A DNA stretch of 64,000 nucleotides from positions 1 to 64,000 of the IMG/VR virus record IMGVR_UViG_3300029258_002326. One strand, 5' to 3'. This DNA is from a virus. Position 1 is the first letter of the stretch. Each line of letters opens with the position of its first letter. Of this stretch, positions 46,238 through 56,542 are shown piece by piece. A model generated the notes under the pieces. The model searched no databases. It was not told where the DNA came from and saw nothing but the letters and a program-made list of their open reading frames with translations. The translations under genes and the position numbers were made by a program.

Positions 46238-47614
46238 ATGTACCACGACATCAAGAAGCTGAAAGAGATGCACGAGGACGTCCTGGAGATCCTCAGCGAG
46301 GACGACAAGGCCAAGCTCGGGTATAGGAAGTTGGACGAGAGCGCCGTTGTTGATCAGATTCATCAAATCGACGAGTCTGACATAGCAATATCCGGTAACC
46401 TGGTTCCCCTCATGCGCATGCAAGACCGCAAGGACATCAAGCCTGCGCAGGGCAAAGAGAGCGATGCAGAGATTTACTTCACATTTGAAGACCTCTCCGA
46501 CGCGCAGGAGCTGTATGACTTCGTGTTGGACACAGGGATGTTGGAAGCCGGTGAAGTCAGATTGACCATGGAGTCGGGGCAGAACTCTGTCCATTTTGCT
46601 CCACATGTGATCTGGACCAAGCCGGACGTTTTCCAGGCCGTACTCATGGCGTATGACGAGTACGTTACCGAGGATAGCGACGAAGCAGTAGACAACTTGA
46701 CTGAGGCCGTAATGGTTGCCTTAGACGAGAAGTACAAGGTTTCTGGAGCACCCAAGAAGCGCAAAAAGGGCAACCCGTTCCACGACAAAGAGGGGAAACT
46801 TTCTGGTCCAAAGGAGATCGACAAAGCGGACGGTGGATCCTTTTCCTCTGGCAAGACCAAGCTCAAGTTCACGAAGGCAAAGAAGGCCAAAAGTGGTGAC
46901 ATGGTAGCGAACTTTGCGTCTACCAAGCGTCCCTGTGGAAGAACTGCTCGCGAAAAAGGTAAAGACATTCGCTGCTGGGACGGTTCAAAAGGCGCAGGGG
47001 CCGCTATGGCCAAGGTCCTAAAGAAGAAGCTCAGGAAAGAGGACATCTCTGACGATGAACTCCGCACATTCATCGAGGCACTGGACTATCTTGACCGCAG
47101 CGTTGCCATGATGGAGGCAGAGCGCGGAGAGGAAAGAGGAGAGACACCCCCTTTTCAAAGTAAAGACATCGACTTAAGAGAGGCTCAGAAGGCCGACCCT
47201 GCATTGGCCATGCCCGACGACGAGAAGAAGGCAAAGCCAGGGGCTTTCAAGATTAGCCAGAAGGCGATCAAGCTGTTCAAGTCTGGCATTCCCGAGTGGA
47301 CACTGGACAAGGCGCTGTTTACAAAGGTCAACAAGGTCATAGACGAGATAGGCTGGGATGATTGGAACAAGGTGTTTGGTACGGAAGATCGTGCCGAGGC
47401 CCAGGATGTTATTGCTCGCTCGCCTAAGAGGGCATTTCAGAAGTTCATGCGAAACATTCACAGGCATTCCCCCATGCTTGGTAAGTATATCCGGGCGGTT
47501 CCCTCGAACGCTTCGATTATCTTTTACATAGCTGTGTCGAAAATCTCCGGGGTTGACATGGCAGACATCATTCTGAAGAAATATTTCCTTACCAAAGACG
47601 AGACAGAAAAGTAA
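46238..47614 (+). CDS. Virion-region protein, function unknown (458 aa)
   Basis: ATG 46238 behind GGGAGAAAGA; the TTG-led longer frame runs through the palindrome and is rejected. Residues 60-150 are alpha/beta (AEIYFTFEDLSDAQELYDFV). A Lys-rich middle holds KRPCGRTAREKGKDIRCWDG, reminiscent of the basic Cys segment in the 38935 protein. The last 120 residues are helical (KISQKAIKLFKSGIPEW). Confidence 0.6.
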   Translation: MYHDIKKLKEMHEDVLEILSEDDKAKLGYRKLDESAVVDQIHQIDESDIAISGNLVPLMRMQDRKDIKPAQGKESDAEIYFTFEDLSDAQELYDFVLDTGMLEAGEVRLTMESGQNSVHFAPHVIWTKPDVFQAVLMAYDEYVTEDSDEAVDNLTEAVMVALDEKYKVSGAPKKRKKGNPFHDKEGKLSGPKEIDKADGGSFSSGKTKLKFTKAKKAKSGDMVANFASTKRPCGRTAREKGKDIRCWDGSKGAGAAMAKVLKKKLRKEDISDDELRTFIEALDYLDRSVAMMEAERGEERGETPPFQSKDIDLREAQKADPALAMPDDEKKAKPGAFKISQKAIKLFKSGIPEWTLDKALFTKVNKVIDEIGWDDWNKVFGTEDRAEAQDVIARSPKRAFQKFMRNIHRHSPMLGKYIRAVPSNASIIFYIAVSKISGVDMADIILKKYFLTKDETEK

Positions 47615-47635
47615 GTCTCTCAGAAGGGTCTAACC

Positions 47636-48190
47636 ATGGCTCGTGTCTACTACGACGAAGACGCTACGTATTTGCGTAGCCTTGAGGAGGAGCGGATCGA
47701 GCTATCAGGGCCGACCTGCGAATACTTCTCACTGAACAGGGGACAGAACGTCGACGCTCTTTACGGGGAGCCGACCAATGATCCCCTGTACGGTGGGTCT
47801 TCGCCTCCTGGGACTCCATCTAGGAGCGAGGACGCGTGGAACTTTTACCCTGACGCGGAGGCAGAGATACCGGAGCCTGATATTACCTTCCCGTGCGCTA
47901 TGGAGTTCGTCGAATCTGACGGGCGGACTCCTTCTGTTCGGGAGGGTGGTTTCGTTGCTGAGTTCGACGGCATCGTATCCATATCCAGGAACCACTGGGA
48001 GTGTGCCTACGAGGGGACCACCGTGGAGGGGCGTCTACCCAAAGAAGGTGACGTGATTTATGTGTTTGATGAGTGGTGGGATGTTGTTAGATCGGGAACT
48101 AGCGGTAATGTGTTAGACTCGACGACGTACGTGGGATTCAGGCTAGAAGTGAAGAAAAGAACTCAGTTTACGCCTGATAAGAAGGACTGA
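47636..48190 (+). CDS. Head-tail connector-region protein (184 aa)
   Basis: Starts MARVYYDEDATYLRSLEEER; contains EYFSLNRGQNVDALYGEPTN and GDVIYVFDEWWDVVRSG, a pattern seen in neck-region proteins of large myoviruses ('D.LYGE ... GDVI.......YEV'). Exact role not known. Confidence 0.55.
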   Translation: MARVYYDEDATYLRSLEEERIELSGPTCEYFSLNRGQNVDALYGEPTNDPLYGGSSPPGTPSRSEDAWNFYPDAEAEIPEPDITFPCAMEFVESDGRTPSVREGGFVAEFDGIVSISRNHWECAYEGTTVEGRLPKEGDVIYVFDEWWDVVRSGTSGNVLDSTTYVGFRLEVKKRTQFTPDKKD

Positions 48191-48192
48191 CG

Positions 48193-48573
48193 ATGATTGA
48201 TGCTGATAGCGCAAACAAAGCTGTTAAAAACGGACTGGTTGCAATGTGCGCTTGGTGCGAGAGGCTATGGGAATCGTACGACAAAACAGGGTCGTTATCG
48301 TGCCGGGAGGACTGCGGCGGACCGGCGTCTAGCCGTGGGTTTCCTCGGTACAAGGGTCCTTGGAGGCAGGGGCGAGCACGCTTCTGCTTTAGGTGCGGGG
48401 GAGAGGCCACCGCAATGGTCGAGTTCAGGGAGCGAGACGGCGAGCGCCACATGATCGGGATATGCGAAGAGCATATGGATGAGCTGAAAAGGATCGTGGG
48501 CAGTCAAAAGGGTGTAATTGTTAAGGAGAAGAGAATCAGCATAATGGATCTCTTTGATTCAGAGGCAACATGA
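48193..48573 (+). CDS. Zinc-finger-like protein (126 aa)
   Basis: CAWCERLW, CREDCGGPASSRGFPRYKGP and ARFCFRCGGEAT supply up to eight Cys in CxxC-type pairs, ending with a helix HMDELKRIVG. The 'CGGP...FP.Y.GP' block is known from other phages. An unusual kind of gene inside a structural operon; it may regulate late genes or act in assembly. Confidence 0.6.
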   Translation: MIDADSANKAVKNGLVAMCAWCERLWESYDKTGSLSCREDCGGPASSRGFPRYKGPWRQGRARFCFRCGGEATAMVEFRERDGERHMIGICEEHMDELKRIVGSQKGVIVKEKRISIMDLFDSEAT

Positions 48574-50156
48574 CCAAGATTGCTCGGTTCGGAACAGGCG
48601 CAAGCGGTGGCGTTTATATAAACGACATTGAGCCAAACGGAGGAGGGAACGTCGGGGGCAAGGTCTTTGTGACCGGCTCCAATGACAACATCCTTGAGTC
48701 CTGCGTTGCCGATGATCCGAATTTGAGAGTTTACGTTGTTGCCTTGATCGGCGTGAGCAACCTAAGACCAGCTGTTTCTGTGAACGGAGTGTCCGTAGGC
48801 AACTGGGATTATGATGCGTACGAGACAGATAATCGGGTGCTGTTCAGGGGATACGCGGACATCGTTCTGAGTGGGACGGTTGTCACGGCTACCCATGAGG
48901 ACGGGGTGACAGATTCGTGCATAGTGGAAGCGGACCCTCGTCCTGTTATTTCATCTGCTGAATTCGTGGGCGTGTATCCGACTGGTCCGACGGGCGTTGT
49001 TCAGACACAGGTGAAGGACGGGGATACGTTCTCCGTCTCTGTGGCCACTGACATCGATTTTGACAGGGTTGAGTTCGAGGACAGTGGAGCGCTTAGGTCT
49101 GGGACGCAGGCGGTCACACAGGGGGTCTCAGCGACCGTGGACGCGACGATAGATGCAACAGGGACCAGTACGCAGTCCTTGGGCGGTCGCGTGCGCGTGA
49201 GTACACCCTCTGGCTCGTGGAGCGAGTGGTTCAATATTACGAACACCGTGGACTGCAATGACACTGTTCCGAGCGTGTCGTTTGGGCTGAAGACGTATCC
49301 GGCTGGGCAGAGTGCACTGAAGAACAGCGAGTCGGCTACTGTGGTGAATACCATCTCCGGATGGAGCGCTTCTGTGGACGAGGTTACGTATTCGACTCCT
49401 GGGCAGCTCGCGATAGTGAACGACACAGTGTACGAGAGTCCTAAGTCGGTAAGCCGGGCGAGCGGATCGTACAATGTTACCGTGGATAATCTCAGTATTC
49501 TGGCTACCAGGATCGCGAATGGGGCGCAGGATACGAGCAGTACAGTCATAAAGATCGCCAACGTTCTGCCCGTGATAGATGTCTCGATAGTGGGAGCGAC
49601 TAGGATGAGGACGGGCGGCAACGATGGGACACCTGTCCAGTCTTACCAAATCCTCATTGAGTCCTCTCAGGATCTGATTTCGGCGCCCTTGCTTTCCAAG
49701 GCTGTTGCCGATGACAACGCGTTTGGTATGTTCTCCGGATCCGGCGACACATGGACGGCCACGTATGAGGCCGACGATGACAACCCGGTGGGTTCTTTTG
49801 CCTGGAATACACTGTCGGCTACGAACCTATCAGGGATGACTCAGACGACGATTGCGAGCGGTGTGAACTATGAAGTTGGCGGGTTCGTGTCTCGGACGAT
49901 TGCGATACCTGGAAGCGTCGACAATGGGGAGATAAATGTAAGGATTACAGAGTGGACATCGAAGATTGTCTTCTCGTGGACGTCTGATGCGACAGTAATC
50001 ACAAAGGGAACAATCGGAGATACTACACAATACATACAGGACACATGGACCATTGATGCGCTGGACACGTATCCGACAAGGATCTTGATACAGGACACGT
50101 CTGCTGCGCTTTCATCGACCGACGTAAGTTACGTTACGCTTGAAGAGGAAGAGTGA
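48570..50156 (+). CDS. Beta-rich, Ig-like virion surface protein (528 aa)
   Basis: Long Thr/Ser/Val-rich beta pattern with repeated SV...SWSEWFN or TW.A.YEADDDNP strands, consistent with several Ig-like domains (about 100 residues each). Few charged helices and no enzyme motif. Probably displayed on the capsid or tail. ATG 48570 overlaps the previous stop. Confidence 0.6.
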   Translation: MTKIARFGTGASGGVYINDIEPNGGGNVGGKVFVTGSNDNILESCVADDPNLRVYVVALIGVSNLRPAVSVNGVSVGNWDYDAYETDNRVLFRGYADIVLSGTVVTATHEDGVTDSCIVEADPRPVISSAEFVGVYPTGPTGVVQTQVKDGDTFSVSVATDIDFDRVEFEDSGALRSGTQAVTQGVSATVDATIDATGTSTQSLGGRVRVSTPSGSWSEWFNITNTVDCNDTVPSVSFGLKTYPAGQSALKNSESATVVNTISGWSASVDEVTYSTPGQLAIVNDTVYESPKSVSRASGSYNVTVDNLSILATRIANGAQDTSSTVIKIANVLPVIDVSIVGATRMRTGGNDGTPVQSYQILIESSQDLISAPLLSKAVADDNAFGMFSGSGDTWTATYEADDDNPVGSFAWNTLSATNLSGMTQTTIASGVNYEVGGFVSRTIAIPGSVDNGEINVRITEWTSKIVFSWTSDATVITKGTIGDTTQYIQDTWTIDALDTYPTRILIQDTSAALSSTDVSYVTLEEEE

Positions 50157-50159
50157 TCC

Positions 50160-50813
50160 TTGGCGACGATTGAGGGAAATGCGTTTGAGATTCAAAGACG
50201 TTCGGTTATGTACAACCAGAACACGTCGATGTCTGCTGCCCAGGGCGGCGGAACTCTCGGATACAACGGAGATCCCAACCTAGTACCAGTCCCTCCTCTT
50301 GGAACTTCAGGGGAGCAGTTAATCTACAACTGTGCGATGGGGTCGGCGTATCAGCATTCAGACGGCACGATATACGACAAGACAGAGCGGCCAAATACGT
50401 GGGTGGTACGCATACAGGCTGGTGAGCCGAGTCTTACCGGGTACGTGGACGTGGCTTGTCTAACGACGGACGTTGTTGGGTCTCCGGTGTCGATACGGGA
50501 GGCTCCGATTAATGGGAAGTGGAGGGTCCAGACAGCGGATCCTACTGATTTCACGAAGATGCCGTCTTTAGGGGTGTTAATCTCTAAATCTACCCCTACG
50601 GTCGGCGTGGCAAAAATACTTGGTGTGTGTGATGTATTCACAGGTCTTACGCCTGGCGTTAATTACATGGTTGGAACAAGCGGGGGCCTTTTAGAAGAGG
50701 TTCCGATTTCGTCTCCGACCGGAGTGTTCTGGGGCCAACATCTCGGTGTGGCAGTAAGCGAGAGCATTTTGATGCTAGGAGGAAATGTGAATATGATTGG
50801 ATATAGTGTATGA
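50160..50813 (+). CDS. Virion-associated fibre-like protein (217 aa)
   Basis: TTG start at 50160 right after GAAGAGTGA. The C-terminal part (GVNYMVGTSGGLLEEV, WGQHLGVAVSESILML) resembles the C-terminal domain of the 51395 fibre (GARYYLDDTGGMT, KWVVVIGFAVDADTLFV), a small capping beta domain. Probably a fibre or its partner. Confidence 0.55.
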   Translation: MATIEGNAFEIQRRSVMYNQNTSMSAAQGGGTLGYNGDPNLVPVPPLGTSGEQLIYNCAMGSAYQHSDGTIYDKTERPNTWVVRIQAGEPSLTGYVDVACLTTDVVGSPVSIREAPINGKWRVQTADPTDFTKMPSLGVLISKSTPTVGVAKILGVCDVFTGLTPGVNYMVGTSGGLLEEVPISSPTGVFWGQHLGVAVSESILMLGGNVNMIGYSV

Positions 50814-50856
50814 TTAATGAAAGTTGAAAGAGATGACTGATGAAGGAGATGGAACG

Positions 50857-51363
50857 ATGAGCAAGGGTAAGAACAAAGAGGAAATGGTAAAGGCGGGAAA
50901 AGTTGAGGATCTGAGAGTCTTCAAGTTGATGTATTTAGAGAAGAGCGTTAGCGAGACGAAGCTCATGGCGGAGCTGAAAAGGCGTGCCTTTAATGACCAG
51001 ATTGAGCAGCTTAAGATCGAGAGACAGTCTCAGGCGAAGGGGTTCGAGCTTCGCGCAAAAGCCTTAGCCGATGAGATTCTTCAGATTCGTAAGATGTTCG
51101 AGGAAGAGTACGAGATTAGCCTAGCGGAGTGGGGGTATGACGACGCAACAGGAGTGCTAGTTCCTCTTAGCCATGAGGTCCTTGAGAGGATCCATTCTCA
51201 GAGAGCGTTGCAGAAGGATATTGATGTTGAGAAATCTGAGGAGAAAAAGAAGAGAGTGAGAAAGAAACGGAAGCTCAAGCTACCGGTGGGCGATTCTGCT
51301 CCAGCCGAAGTCGAGAGCAAAGAAGGCGAACAGAAGCCTCCGACTGCTACAGCGGAGGCTTAG
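50857..51363 (+). CDS. Helical, Lys/Glu-rich protein (168 aa)
   Basis: GAAGGAGATGG precedes ATG 50857. Long charged helices (KLMAELKRRAFNDQIEQLKI) and a basic run (KKKRVRKKRKLKL). Possibly an assembly chaperone or tail-fibre assembly factor by position only. Confidence 0.55.
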   Translation: MSKGKNKEEMVKAGKVEDLRVFKLMYLEKSVSETKLMAELKRRAFNDQIEQLKIERQSQAKGFELRAKALADEILQIRKMFEEEYEISLAEWGYDDATGVLVPLSHEVLERIHSQRALQKDIDVEKSEEKKKRVRKKRKLKLPVGDSAPAEVESKEGEQKPPTATAEA

Positions 51364-51394
51364 TTCGGCGCTAGAAGCGTCAGGAGGTTAGGCT

Positions 51395-53248
51395 ATGGCT
51401 ACTAGGAAGTTCCTTTATGGTGGTGCTAACGGATACCCGCGTGAAGCGGATCCAGCGGACGACATTCAACTAGGTGGACTGGAGATGTCTGGCGGCATCG
51501 ACATGAACACCAACAAAGTCACTGAGCTGGCTGCTGCTACAGCTTCTGGTGATGCGCTCTCTTTTGGACAGTCTGGCGCTGAGCTAAGCGGGCTGTCTAT
51601 CACGACTTCAGCTCTTGACATGAACTCGCAGCAGATTACCAATCTAGCTGATGGTACTGTCAGTCATCACGCGGTCAATCTTTCTCAAATGGAAGATGCG
51701 ATCACATTGGGTAGAACTTGGAAAGAGTTTCTTCTTTATTCCCGTCAGCTAAACAATGCACAAGGTGTATTGGGAGCTTCGGCATTGTACATGTCGGCTA
51801 ATCCGGTAGCTGGCGATACAATCACAATCACGAACGGGACAGTAACCAGAACGTACGGCGCGACTTCTGGTGGCGATGCTCAGTACACAATTGGTGCAAC
51901 TCCAGCCGACACGATGGCAAATCTTGCAGCAGCAATCGAAGCTGACGGGTCTGCATGGGTGTCGAATTTCGACACTGATCTGGACGCAATCAACTCCGCT
52001 GGTGTTGTTGTTATTATGGAGTCGACTACAAGCGCTGGTGATTCTGAGGTTTATGGTACGTGGGCAACGCCTGCCAGCATTCAGCTTGTTGATTTCACGG
52101 ATGAGACCGACTACACGAAGAAGACTTCGTCGAATCTTCCTGGGTCTGCTCCTGGCGCTACAAACTTCGGTATTCGCAGGACACAAGCAAACCTCATCGC
52201 TGGTGAGGTTCACTATGTAGAGAATAACGACAGGTTGTACGGTTGGGATGACGATGCCGACGAGTGGAATGCTCTGTCTGGTAGCGTTTCTATCCCTGAT
52301 GCGACTGCTGCATCTGGTGGTGGGATTAAGGGTAAAATCACAGTAGACAGTGATTTTGGTCTTGCCGTAAATACCGGTATCTTGACTATAGATCTCGCAT
52401 CCAACAGAGGTCTTGGTTTTAGTTCTGGTGAACTTGAAGTCGTAGAGAATACCGCCGCAGGTATCGAAGTCACATCTTCTGGTATCGGGATTGACCTCGC
52501 AGCATCTACTCCAGCTCTGTCATTCGATGGCAGTGGTGATCTGCAAGTAGACGTTGATACCACAGCTGGTATCGAGAAGACAGCCAATGGTGTTGCGATT
52601 GACCTCGCGGCAACCACTCCTGCTCTTGGATTTGACGGATCAGGTGATCTCGAAGTCACTGTCGTGTCGACAGGCGGCGTAGAGAAAGCGGCTGGTGGGC
52701 TCCAAATCAAAATTGACGATACGCCAGACACCTTGGACGTTGATGGCGACGGCCTTAAAGTTGTCGGTGTTCCTTCGTTGTTCAAAGTTGGTGGCACTGC
52801 TGTCAGTGCGAACGTTACTGCCCCTAACCTCGACACCTTGACAGGTGGCGGTGTTACCACGCTGCATAGTCATGCTGGTTCCGACGAGGCGACTCGTGTA
52901 GAGAACGCTTTCACAGCAGGCGAGAACGTCACGATTGGTGATCCAGTTTATCTGGATGCAACCAACAACCAAGTGGCCAAAGCAGATGCTGGCGACGACA
53001 GCAAGTACGAGACAATTGGTGTTGCCAAAGCGACCATCAGTTCCGGCAATCCAGTCGAAGTTATTACTCTAGGACCAGCTAATGTGCTTACGGGTGCGAC
53101 TGCTGGAGCGAGGTATTACCTCGATGATACTGGCGGAATGACAACTACTATTCCAACTGGCCAGAAATGGGTTGTTGTTATAGGGTTTGCTGTTGACGCC
53201 GATACGCTGTTTGTGATGCCAAGGGTACTCCACAAGCAATTCGCGTAG
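51395..53248 (+). CDS. Tail fibre-like protein (617 aa)
   Basis: Fibre signature 'GGIDMNTNKVTELAAATASG' and 'LDMNSQQITNLADGT', followed by repeated collagen-free beta units: LELVVENTAAG, IEVTSSGIGIDL and ALSFDGSGDLQV recur about every 30 residues between residues 330 and 480. The C-terminal capping domain is shared with 50160. Likely receptor-binding or whisker. A terminator follows. Confidence 0.75.
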   Translation: MATRKFLYGGANGYPREADPADDIQLGGLEMSGGIDMNTNKVTELAAATASGDALSFGQSGAELSGLSITTSALDMNSQQITNLADGTVSHHAVNLSQMEDAITLGRTWKEFLLYSRQLNNAQGVLGASALYMSANPVAGDTITITNGTVTRTYGATSGGDAQYTIGATPADTMANLAAAIEADGSAWVSNFDTDLDAINSAGVVVIMESTTSAGDSEVYGTWATPASIQLVDFTDETDYTKKTSSNLPGSAPGATNFGIRRTQANLIAGEVHYVENNDRLYGWDDDADEWNALSGSVSIPDATAASGGGIKGKITVDSDFGLAVNTGILTIDLASNRGLGFSSGELEVVENTAAGIEVTSSGIGIDLAASTPALSFDGSGDLQVDVDTTAGIEKTANGVAIDLAATTPALGFDGSGDLEVTVVSTGGVEKAAGGLQIKIDDTPDTLDVDGDGLKVVGVPSLFKVGGTAVSANVTAPNLDTLTGGGVTTLHSHAGSDEATRVENAFTAGENVTIGDPVYLDATNNQVAKADAGDDSKYETIGVAKATISSGNPVEVITLGPANVLTGATAGARYYLDDTGGMTTTIPTGQKWVVVIGFAVDADTLFVMPRVLHKQFA

Positions 53249-53266
53249 TTCTAGTGTTGTTCTTGT

Positions 53267-53294
53267 CTGGGGGTCATCGGCCCCCAGGCTTTTT
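53267..53294 (+). terminator. Rho-independent terminator after the fibre gene
   Basis: CTGGGGG / loop TCATCGG / CCCCCAG with five T after a GC. It separates the first fibre gene from the three modular fibres. Confidence 0.85.
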
Positions 53295-53314
53295 CTTCTT
53301 TGAGAGGTCTTCGT

Positions 53315-54667
53315 ATGGCGTTAGACAGGGTCAGAGTACTGAAGATCGAGAATCCGTCGACTGGTGGCACGCAGACTGACATTTACCAGACAATGATACG
53401 TCCAGAAGAGGACGCGATTGATGTTCGCGGCGTAGTCATTCAAAATGACACGTCAAACGATGAGACGGTTCTGGTTTCAAGAGATGCGTCAGACAACATG
53501 ACGTTTCAAGACGGACAAGTTGCAGGTGTAAAGACTTTGGACGACCTGCTCTCGGCAGGCGGTGATGACGACGATCAAGTGAAGGACAATGTTCCCGTTG
53601 GGGAGACATTCATTGTTAAGGAAGAGCATCAGCATATTACCTATGATGAGTTTACCGTTGCCGGAGAATATTTGGTAAACGGTGAAGCAGTTGTACTGGG
53701 AGGGTATGAAGAAGGTGGAGGGCTTGCAGAACACGCACTTGGTGGGATGTACCACACGGAGTCTACTCTAGCGCAGTTGAACGCTCTAGTTTCCGACGCA
53801 ACCTTGGACACTTCGTCTGCCAGTAGGACGCCGAATGCGCACTCAAGTTCCCATGAGAATGGCAATTCTGATGAAATAAGTGTAGCTGGGTTATCGGGAA
53901 CGCTTGCAGATGATCAACCTCCTGTCGCGCACGCGCTGGGTGGTTCGAAGCATACGTCGGCAACCCTGGCGCAATTGAATGCACTTGTTTCGGATGCAAC
54001 TTTGGACACTTCGTCTGCTAGCAGAACACCGAGTTCGCATGCCAGTTCCCATCAGGCTGCCGGTGGAGACGCAATTAAATTAGATGATTTGGCGAGTCCT
54101 GACGACAACACGGATTTGAATGCCACAACATCTGCGCATGGGCTCTTGCTCAAGCTAGGCGGCGGAATAAGTAATTTTTTGCGAGCGGATGGGACGTGGG
54201 CACCGCCTACTGCAACACCATCGTTTACTGTGTTTAGTGGTTATGACAGCGCTGGAGGGACGGCCATTGCAGCTACGTGGATTGATGTGCCTCTTGATAC
54301 GGAGAATAAAAAAACAAATGGATTTACTCACTCTACGGTGACTAGTCCGGCAGAAGTGACTATCGATGCAACGGGCACGTATAGGATTGATGTTCAAGTT
54401 TCATCTTACATTACGTCAGGAAATGATCGAAGCGAGACAACGATTAGAGTTCTTGTCGACAGTGGAAGCGGTTTTTCTGAAATAGATGGGACTAGGGCAA
54501 TTATCTATAATCGCATAGACCCTGAAGGGGGAGGGACGGCTTCTGTTTCACTCATTAAGGATTTTACTGAGGATGATATTATCAAGGTGCAAGCGATTAG
54601 GAGTGGTGGGACAAGTACCATCAATCTGTTAGCTGATGGCTCAAGGGTTGTTATAGAAAAAAGGTGA
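53315..54667 (+). CDS. Modular tail fibre A (450 aa)
   Basis: Two copies of HALGG..HT..TLAQLNALVSD with DATLDTSSASRTP, one IKLDDLASPDDNTDL ... NFLRADGTWAPP unit, then a C-terminal jelly-roll-like (C1q/TNF-type) domain: FSGYDSAGG, TYRIDVQVSSY, ending SRVVIEKR. The repeats match fibres B and C, so the three are paralogues. ATG 53315 behind GAGAGG. Likely host-range determinant. Confidence 0.75.
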   Translation: MALDRVRVLKIENPSTGGTQTDIYQTMIRPEEDAIDVRGVVIQNDTSNDETVLVSRDASDNMTFQDGQVAGVKTLDDLLSAGGDDDDQVKDNVPVGETFIVKEEHQHITYDEFTVAGEYLVNGEAVVLGGYEEGGGLAEHALGGMYHTESTLAQLNALVSDATLDTSSASRTPNAHSSSHENGNSDEISVAGLSGTLADDQPPVAHALGGSKHTSATLAQLNALVSDATLDTSSASRTPSSHASSHQAAGGDAIKLDDLASPDDNTDLNATTSAHGLLLKLGGGISNFLRADGTWAPPTATPSFTVFSGYDSAGGTAIAATWIDVPLDTENKKTNGFTHSTVTSPAEVTIDATGTYRIDVQVSSYITSGNDRSETTIRVLVDSGSGFSEIDGTRAIIYNRIDPEGGGTASVSLIKDFTEDDIIKVQAIRSGGTSTINLLADGSRVVIEKR

Positions 54668-55434
54668 GCTGATGGGACGATTAGTTTTTGAGCATCAAGA
54701 CACGCAAGACTCTCCTGCATCTGGAGCGACGGCTATTTATGTCAAGACAGATGGCGCAGTGTACAAAAAAGACTCGGATGGGAATGAGTCAGGCATAGCG
54801 GAAGCATCTGCTCCTCTCGCTCACGTTGAAACGCACCTTGTTGGTGGAGATGACGCGTTGCCTGAGTCATCGGCGTCTGTGCCTGGCCTGTTGTGTTGTT
54901 CTGACAAAACGAAATTGGACACTGTCGCAGCCAATGCTGATGTCACAGCGTCTAATGCTCCGAAGGCCCACGCTGCTAGTCATGTGTCCGGATCTAGCGA
55001 TGCAATCAAGCTCGATGACTTAGCAGCACCGGACGACAACACCGACTTGGACGCCTCTACTTCGAAGCATGGTTTGTTGAAAAAACTCGGAGGCGGAACG
55101 AGCAACTTTTTGCGAGCTGATGGGACATGGGCGGCCCCTCCTGGCGGTGGAGGTGAGAATGACAAGGTTGGAGTCGACTCGGGTGCAACTGCTGGTTACT
55201 TGGGTGCAGCATCTAATGATGGCGTACTGCGTGTCGGTTCGCAGCTTAGCTATGTAGATGGGGGAGACCACGTTACGCTGGATGTAGCTGAGGCTAATAT
55301 CAAACTGGACGATCTTGGAGCCCCAGATGATAACACTGATCTGAATGCCTCTACTTCTAAGCACGGTTTGCTTCCCAAATTAGGGGGTGGAACGTCGAAT
55401 TTTTTGCGAGCGGATGGGACGTGGGCACCGCCTG
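54071..55434 (+). repeat. Three copies of a ~138-bp fibre module
   Basis: Copies at about 54071-54208, 55002-55140 and 55296-55434 encode [IK]KLDDL[AG].PDDNTDL...LGGG.SNFLRADGTWA.P. The last ~30 nt are almost identical between copies one and three, suggesting recombination between fibre genes. Confidence 0.75.
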
Positions 55435-56531
55435 CTGGAGGGAGCAGTGGGCCATCTGAGCTTGTATATGACCGCGTTCGAGGAGAAAGCTGGACCCCCA
55501 CATGGGCACAGCTTGATTCTGCTGGGGATATGATAGTTGTAAATTCTAGGCTTATTTCGGATAACTTTGTAGGCAATGCGACGGTGGCGCAGATTAATGC
55601 AATGTCTCCTGTGCAAAACCAAGCTTATGTAGTGACTGATTCAGGAACGATCGGATTCAACAGTGTGACACCAGGTGCTGTTGTTGTGTACATGGGCATT
55701 TTTTGGATAATGGCGACTAGTGGGGTTGAAGGCTATGTTGAGTCAGGGGCTAGGCTGAGACTCTCCACAACCATAGCACTGGTAAGCCCCTACACAGATG
55801 GCACGGACGATGGGAAGTTTATGTCTTTTGATGGGACCAGCTTAACTGGTTCAGAGGCCACAGAAGACATCACAATCTCGTTGCCTTACTCTGGTGATTT
55901 AGAAGACTCTGACCGTTACCGTGGACCTATTGTTGTTCAGCGATTGGGATATGCGTCTTCGACAGAGGGCAAAATAATTGTACGCCCAGCCTCTCCTTAT
56001 GTATTCAGGGATGGCTTGGACGCTGTGCATTTGTTGCGAGACTATGAATCGGTGTCTCTAATTGCATCTCCAGAACTTGGCTGGAGCAGGACCACTAAGC
56101 TGGAGAACGTGTTTCAGGCGATCAGAGCTGCTACGTGGGCGCATACAAATTTTCAAACGGCGGCTGGGATCCCGTGGGACACTACTGCGGAGGCTGGATC
56201 TACTGAGATCATGGAGATAGACAGTACCAACACGAACAGGATAAACATCCTGCACAGTGGATGGTACGAGATAAGTACGTTTGCACAGGTGAATTCAACA
56301 ATTGTTGGTCTTGCATATACGGTTGACTCTTATTTAAGGGTGAATGGGACGACCGAGCTTACAGAAAGCAGGGTCCAGATTGTGAACTGGGAGGATGAGA
56401 ACATGTATACGTCTCATTCGTCGTATGTGGCATTTCTTGGTTCTAATACATATATAGAACTTATGTTTTGGAATTCGCAATTGGCTGGTAGCATTGATCA
56501 TGCAAGAATGACGCTGAGGAGCCTTTATTAG
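54672..56531 (+). CDS. Modular tail fibre B (619 aa)
   Basis: N-terminus GRLVFEHQDTQDSPASGATA, a short capsid/tail-binding-like region; two IKLDDL/NFLRADGTWA modules; then RLRLSTTIALVSPYTDGTDD and ATWAHTNFQTAAGIPWDT, and a C-terminal jelly-roll (RINILHSGWYEISTFAQVN). The second half is shared with fibre C. Start ATG 54672 behind AGGTGAGC. Confidence 0.75.
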   Translation: MGRLVFEHQDTQDSPASGATAIYVKTDGAVYKKDSDGNESGIAEASAPLAHVETHLVGGDDALPESSASVPGLLCCSDKTKLDTVAANADVTASNAPKAHAASHVSGSSDAIKLDDLAAPDDNTDLDASTSKHGLLKKLGGGTSNFLRADGTWAAPPGGGGENDKVGVDSGATAGYLGAASNDGVLRVGSQLSYVDGGDHVTLDVAEANIKLDDLGAPDDNTDLNASTSKHGLLPKLGGGTSNFLRADGTWAPPAGGSSGPSELVYDRVRGESWTPTWAQLDSAGDMIVVNSRLISDNFVGNATVAQINAMSPVQNQAYVVTDSGTIGFNSVTPGAVVVYMGIFWIMATSGVEGYVESGARLRLSTTIALVSPYTDGTDDGKFMSFDGTSLTGSEATEDITISLPYSGDLEDSDRYRGPIVVQRLGYASSTEGKIIVRPASPYVFRDGLDAVHLLRDYESVSLIASPELGWSRTTKLENVFQAIRAATWAHTNFQTAAGIPWDTTAEAGSTEIMEIDSTNTNRINILHSGWYEISTFAQVNSTIVGLAYTVDSYLRVNGTTELTESRVQIVNWEDENMYTSHSSYVAFLGSNTYIELMFWNSQLAGSIDHARMTLRSLY

Positions 56532-56542
56532 GAGGGTCTACG